From an uncultured Oscillospiraceae bacterium (GTDB lineage: Bacteria > Bacillota_A > Clostridia > Oscillospirales > Oscillospiraceae): a DNA stretch of 7,560 bases. The first letter of the stretch is position 1, and each line of letters starts with the position of its first letter. Location: NCBI GenBank assembly GCA_900757695.1, contig CAAEOU010000314.1, positions 1 to 7,560 of the forward strand, read 5' to 3'. Shown here in pieces: positions 6,319 through 7,560 of this stretch. The notes under the pieces are model-generated. The model saw only the letters and a program-made list of their open reading frames with translations. It did no database searches and was not told the origin of the DNA. A program made the position numbers and the translations under genes.

Positions 6319-7380
6319 TCACTTCTTGTTTTTCAGCAGATAAAGCTTCTTCCGCACATCCATAAAGATGGGCTTGCCCTTGGTGATCATCCAGTTCACT
6401 GGGGGATTGAGCACCATATCCATTTCGCCCACGAACTCCACATAGTCGCCGCCGAAGCCCAGCTTAAACTTATAGAGGCCATAGAGTGGATGATCCTCCC
6501 CCACTCGACCGGGAACGCCGCGGAAGTCGTAGATCCGGCAGCCCTTTTCCACGGCCCACTCAATCATGCTCCACTGGAGCATATAGTTGGGCATCAGGTT
6601 CCGGTGCTCATTGGAGGAAGCACCGTAGAGATACCAGACCTTGTCGCCATACCAGATGGCAAGGGTGCCTGCAATGGCCTGCCCCTCATAGTATGCCATA
6701 TAGAGCCGAGCGTGCTCTCCCAAATTGTCCAGCATGTTCTCAAAATAGGATGCCTCTCTGGTAACAAAGCCGTCCCGGACGCCGGTTTCCAGCATCAGAC
6801 GTGCAAAATCCGGCACTGCCTCTTTTCCGCGGATCTCCACCGTAACGCCCTTTTTTGCACCGGCACGAACCTTTCGGCGGGTGGACTGAGGCAGACTCAT
6901 CAGAAGCTCTTCCGAGGTCTTTCCCTCTGTATTCAGCCGAAAAACATACTGGGGCTGAATGGCATCAAAGGTTGCACCGCCGCCAGTGAGCCGGAAGCCC
7001 AGCTCCTCCAGCATTTTGGTATAAGCGGTCTCCGTGGAAGGTACATCCGGGTCAATTTTAATGACATAGGAATGGTACTGCTTTGCCAGCTTCTTTGCTC
7101 CGTCAATGAGATCCTTCATGGTCTCTCTGTCATCCAAATCGGTCACAGGGCCACGGCAGCCATACATCATGGTAAAGGGCAGACCGGGCACGATCTTCCG
7201 GATCAGTACCGCCAGCGAGCCCTTGATTTTTCCATTTTGATCTCTCGATACAATGGCCTCCCATTTCCACATGGGCTTCTGCTTGGCCCACAGGACGCTC
7301 TGCGCAAAATGTCCCTTGGGATGGGACTGCAAAAACGCCTCATACTCCGGAATCTGTTCTTTTGTGATAATTTCAGACAT
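6319..7380 (-). CDS. FemAB-family peptidoglycan bridge aminoacyltransferase
   Basis: A 353-residue protein of the FemA/FemB/FemX family. These cytoplasmic, membrane-associated enzymes use aminoacyl-tRNA to add amino acids to the stem-peptide lysine (or related residue) of lipid II. It has two GNAT-like halves; the second carries the family hallmarks YGASSNEHRNLMPNY (252-266), the QW-x-MIEWA helix (269-276), YDFRGV (284-289) and LYKFKLGFGG (302-311). Length matches FemX of Weissella (about 335 residues); the coiled-coil insert of staphylococcal FemA is absent. The amino acid added (Gly, Ala or Ser) cannot be read from the sequence. The ATG follows GGAG with 8 nt spacing, 25 nt after the upstream peptidase gene, and the racemase gene follows 16 bp later, which supports a cell-wall operon. 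Confidence 0.92.
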   Translation of the reverse strand: MSEIITKEQIPEYEAFLQSHPKGHFAQSVLWAKQKPMWKWEAIVSRDQNGKIKGSLAVLIRKIVPGLPFTMMYGCRGPVTDLDDRETMKDLIDGAKKLAKQYHSYVIKIDPDVPSTETAYTKMLEELGFRLTGGGATFDAIQPQYVFRLNTEGKTSEELLMSLPQSTRRKVRAGAKKGVTVEIRGKEAVPDFARLMLETGVRDGFVTREASYFENMLDNLGEHARLYMAYYEGQAIAGTLAIWYGDKVWYLYGASSNEHRNLMPNYMLQWSMIEWAVEKGCRIYDFRGVPGRVGEDHPLYGLYKFKLGFGGDYVEFVGEMDMVLNPPVNWMITKGKPIFMDVRKKLYLLKNKK

Positions 7381-7405
7381 AAGTATAACTCCATCAATCT
7401 ATAAT

Positions 7406-7560
7406 TTATCGGCAGGCGGAGACAAAGGCGCTCCAAATCCGCCGGGCAGAATCATAGCTCTGCCACATATGCTCCGGGTGCCACTGGACACCCAGCATGA
7501 ATTTCCTGTTTGGGTCCTCAATGGCCTCGACAATGCCATCCTCTGCCCGGGCAGAAACGA
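7406..7560 (-). CDS. C26-type glutamine amidotransferase-like peptidase (C-terminal fragment)
   Basis: The last 50 codons of a gene entering from the right edge. The fragment contains SARAEDGIVEAIED, then MLGVQWHPEHM with the His and Glu of the Cys-His-Glu triad, then a short C-terminal helix and a TAA stop. This is the typical ending of class-I glutamine-amidotransferase-like hydrolases of the PuuD / gamma-glutamyl-gamma-aminobutyrate hydrolase type (peptidase C26), which cleave gamma-glutamyl bonds. The nucleophile cysteine lies outside the window. Its 25-nt gap to the FemAB gene suggests co-transcription. The substrate could be a polyamine intermediate or, given the neighbours, a gamma-glutamyl cell-wall peptide; this is inference. 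Confidence 0.85.
   Translation of the reverse strand, partial: VSARAEDGIVEAIEDPNRKFMLGVQWHPEHMWQSYDSARRIWSAFVSACR

Noticed and set aside
6223..7404. A 393-codon plus-strand open frame, and a similar 352-codon one at 5193-6251
   Set aside because: Both lie opposite well-supported FemAB and racemase genes, are low in recognisable motifs, and lack convincing ribosome sites.
1..7560. CRISPR arrays, tRNA genes, insertion sequences, attachment sites
   Set aside because: I saw no regularly spaced repeats, cloverleaf-like sequences, transposase frames or target-site duplications.

Overview
The window reads as a chromosomal stretch from a moderately high-GC Firmicute, most likely a gut-type Clostridia (Oscillospirales / Ruminococcaceae-like). 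The evidence is strong GGAGG ribosome binding sites, TATAAT-type promoters, a lipoprotein-anchored ABC binding protein, a CdnL/CarD-type RNA polymerase regulator and a FemAB-type cell-wall transferase. No mobile element, CRISPR array, tRNA or rRNA is visible. Genus-level placement is inference.

Left arm (1-1903, minus strand): a metal-ion ABC uptake operon, transcribed leftwards in the order lipoprotein binding protein, ATPase, permease (cut by the window edge). The genes are tightly coupled (4-bp ATGA overlap, then a 2-bp gap). They are driven by a good promoter near 1874-1903, with a perfect 10+10 bp inverted repeat sitting on the expected transcription start. The binding protein starts at TTG after a leader of about 140 nt.

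Centre (2003-4363, plus strand): a single gene for a 746-residue aconitase-superfamily hydratase of the YbhJ-like type, with its own divergent promoter and a strong terminator. It keeps the three Fe-S cysteines but departs from classical aconitase at several active-site positions, so its substrate is open.

A 243-bp gap (4311-4553) follows, with the terminator, a second long imperfect stem-loop, an AT-rich tract and a promoter. It leads to a CarD/CdnL-family regulator (4554-5087) with an unusual N-terminal cysteine set. This gene converges on the right-hand operon, and a bidirectional terminator (5174-5210) separates them.

Right arm (5214-7560, minus strand): a three-gene cluster, transcribed leftwards: the C-terminal end of a class-I glutamine-amidotransferase-like peptidase (C26 type), a FemAB-family peptidoglycan-bridge aminoacyl transferase, and an alanine-racemase-like PLP enzyme with an altered C-terminal domain. 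Together they suggest a cell-wall peptide or amino-acid module. None of the systems is clearly unprecedented. The best leads are the non-canonical hydratase, the atypical racemase paired with FemAB, and the operator-like palindrome of the metal operon.
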